A DNA stretch of 64,000 bases. It comes from Amyelois transitella (lineage: Eukaryota; Arthropoda; Insecta; Lepidoptera; Pyralidae). The notes beneath the pieces were generated by a model, which was not told where the DNA came from, made no database searches, and saw nothing but the letters and a program-made list of their open reading frames with translations. The position numbers and the translations under genes were made by a program. Location: assembly GCF_032362555.1 (NCBI RefSeq), contig NC_083529.1:2604001-2668000 (forward strand), written 5' to 3'. Below, piece after piece: positions 63,001 to 64,000 of this stretch (positions within the stretch are counted from its first letter, which is position 1; each line of letters opens with the position of its first letter).

Positions 63001-63280
63001 TTTTCATATATAAGAACACTTTTAACTAAAGACATTTAAAAAAAACCATAATTCTTAAGAAATTTCTACCCCTCCCAAAAGGAGACGTGATTCTATACGT
63101 ATGTATGTAAACTTATTTTGATGTAATATCCCGATTTTCACGAATTAATAAACTAACTGAAGACTGTAACCCAGGCTACTGCAAACCGCCGAAGAAGTTC
63201 ATTTACCGAAGCTGTTGAAGCCAGAATTCGGCGGCGGCTACAAAGAGTTCACAGTGAGGGACATGCATTGCTTTCAAAAG
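59934..63280 (+). CDS. Anoctamin (TMEM16) family protein, ANO8-like, N-terminal part
   Basis: Four phase-consistent exons (59934-60054, 60781-60909, 62469-62598, 63175-63280) give 162 residues of a gene that continues off the right edge. An acidic start (MDGEDSGIVNPEKDDYESSS) is followed by RRLLLHSTPTQHTDVVLIFP, LLWLLQKLRGSRPRLRVCVR, CGAFYITADDDVLLQTAEEV and KPEFGGGYKEFTVRD. This is the layout of the cytosolic N-terminal domain of anoctamins of the ANO8/ANO10 branch: a DVVL.FP strand, FY.TA, and a late GG..EF motif ahead of the membrane region. The family includes ion channels and lipid scramblases, and ANO8 tethers ER and plasma membrane. The transmembrane part is outside the window, so the branch assignment is tentative. 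Confidence 0.7.
60781..60909 (+). CDS. Anoctamin-like exon 2
   Basis: Acceptor TGCATCTAG, donor AAAG|GTGAGA, phases 1 and 1. It is a basic segment ending DVVLIFPK. Confidence 0.8.
60910..62468 (+). other. Anoctamin-like intron 2
   Basis: AT-rich, with one perfect hairpin (62158-62196) and no recognised mobile element. Confidence 0.6.
62158..62196. repeat. Perfect 16-bp inverted repeat, 7-nt loop
   Basis: Arms 62158-62173 and 62181-62196 are exact inverses (AAGTGTGCTTGTTGTC) around AAAGATG. Confidence 0.92.
62469..62598 (+). CDS. Anoctamin-like exon 3
   Basis: Acceptor TTTGTCCACAG, donor GT|GTGAGT, phases 1 and 2. It encodes LPDGMLLWLLQKLRGS through FYITADDD. It is GC-rich. Confidence 0.85.
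62640..62800 (+). repeat. Non-LTR-like tail fragment
   Basis: GTGAGTGACAGACAGCTCAAAC and TTTCCGTGGGAATTCACGGG, read in shorter pieces, followed by GGGCGTCCTCTAGTTC, are typical of a common lepidopteran retroelement tail. Confidence 0.55.
63065..63112 (+). repeat. Repeat family B 3' end
   Basis: CTACCCCTCCCAAAAGGAG and ACGTGATTCTATACG, then a GTAT tail, 63 bp upstream of anoctamin exon 4. Confidence 0.7.
63175..63280 (+). CDS. Anoctamin-like exon 4
   Basis: Acceptor GTAACCCAG, donor AAG|GTAAGT, leaving phase 0. It encodes LLQTAEEVHLPKLLKPEFGG and the GYKEFTVRDMHCFQK end. Confidence 0.85.
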
Positions 63281-63299
63281 GTAAGTCTATTTAGTAAAT

Positions 63300-63625
63300 C
63301 TATACTAATATTATAAAGCTTAAGAGTTTGTTTGTTTGAACGCGCTAATGTCAGGAACTACTGGCTCGAATTGAAAAATTATTTTTGCGTTGAATAGACC
63401 ATTTATCGAGGAAGGCTTTAGGCTATATAACATCACGCTGCAACTATAAGAAGCAAAGAAATAATGGAAATTGTGAAAAAACTGAGAAAATTATTGATCC
63501 TTGGGGGCTTCAATGTTGCCCAAAATAACAATCCACGCGGACGAAGTTAGTGCGGTAGTAGTAGAAGTGCGGGCACAACTAGTCCATTCTAATATTATAA
63601 ATGTGAAATAAATTTGTTACCTCTT
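63300..63625 (+). repeat. Interspersed repeat, RTE-like tail
   Basis: TATACTAATATTATAAAGC, GAACGCGCTAATGTCAGGAAC and CGAGGAAGGCTTTAGGCTAT, each in shorter matches, are landmarks of an abundant lepidopteran repeat. The second end ATTCTAATATTATAAATGTG repeats the first and may be a target duplication. Confidence 0.65.
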
Positions 63626-64000
63626 CAAAGTTGAACCACAGACTGGTGTTAAAAAATTTGCATACCTATATAGTAGTAGTATATATAGTGCGCAGTATGA
63701 AAAAGGAGGGGTACACACGGGTACATTACACGCGAGAATAGTCAACATGTTTGAAATGTTGGGAAGAGGGTATTTTTCTAAAAAAACGCTATCCTGTAGT
63801 GTCACGATAAAGAAACATTTCTTGCTCTCATAAAGCTCTCAGTTTCGATTAGGACAACTCCGCTACTCCATCCTCGTAAAAAGAAAAATCCCTTTTATTC
63901 CCGTTCCCCGGGAATTTTAGAAAATTCTCTTTAAGTGCATCAGTAGATCACATAAAGTACCTTAATGTCTAATTTCACGTCTCTAGACCCAGTGGTTTGG
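63626..64000. other. Anoctamin-like intron 4, to the window edge
   Basis: No exon or recognisable repeat was seen. Confidence 0.5.

Noticed and set aside
1..64000. CRISPR arrays, bacterial operons or phage genes
   Set aside because: No spaced direct repeats of that kind exist. The exon-intron structure and SINE-like repeats show a eukaryotic nuclear genome.

Overview
The window is nuclear DNA of a moth or butterfly (Lepidoptera). Introns are long, the spacers are AT-rich, and interspersed repeats of the kind common in moth genomes occur throughout, many ending in a (GTAT)n tail. All assignments rest on reading the sequence; no database search was run.

Layout. (1) 1-10.6 kb is repeat-rich spacer with a duplicated 0.6-kb block, a perfect 32-bp hairpin, a GC-rich island and a probable non-coding first exon near 8.6-8.8 kb. 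(2) 11.0-17.6 kb, minus strand, is a complete six-exon gene for a four-helix membrane protein with a Tyr/Pro-rich cytoplasmic tail. All exon joins agree in phase, and an exact 4 x 84-bp tandem array sits in one intron. (3) 17.7-36 kb is spacer or intron with a short non-autonomous BEL/Pao LTR retroelement at 24.3-29.3 kb. It has two LTRs, a 5-bp target duplication, a tRNA-Tyr-type primer site and one intact Gag-protease ORF, but no reverse transcriptase or integrase. Two candidate minus-strand first exons lie at 30.9 and 35.4 kb. (4) 36-43.4 kb is very AT-rich and almost free of repeats; it may be a long 3' UTR. (5) 43.4-58.6 kb, minus strand, is an F-box gene resembling FBXO33. Eleven coding exons join in phase into 424 residues. 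Its introns hold a mariner-type element with one frameshift, an internally deleted THAP-type transposon, a palindromic MITE and many SINE-like copies. (6) 59.9 kb to the right edge, plus strand, holds the first four exons of an anoctamin (TMEM16) gene, most like ANO8, which continues past the window. About 1.3 kb of promoter-bearing DNA separates it from the divergent F-box gene.

The three genes show no functional link. The most unusual features are the intact but pol-less BEL/Pao element, a scattered set of near-perfect short-loop inverted repeats, a start-stop uORF formed at a splice junction of the F-box gene, and the convergent two-ORF transposon remnant.
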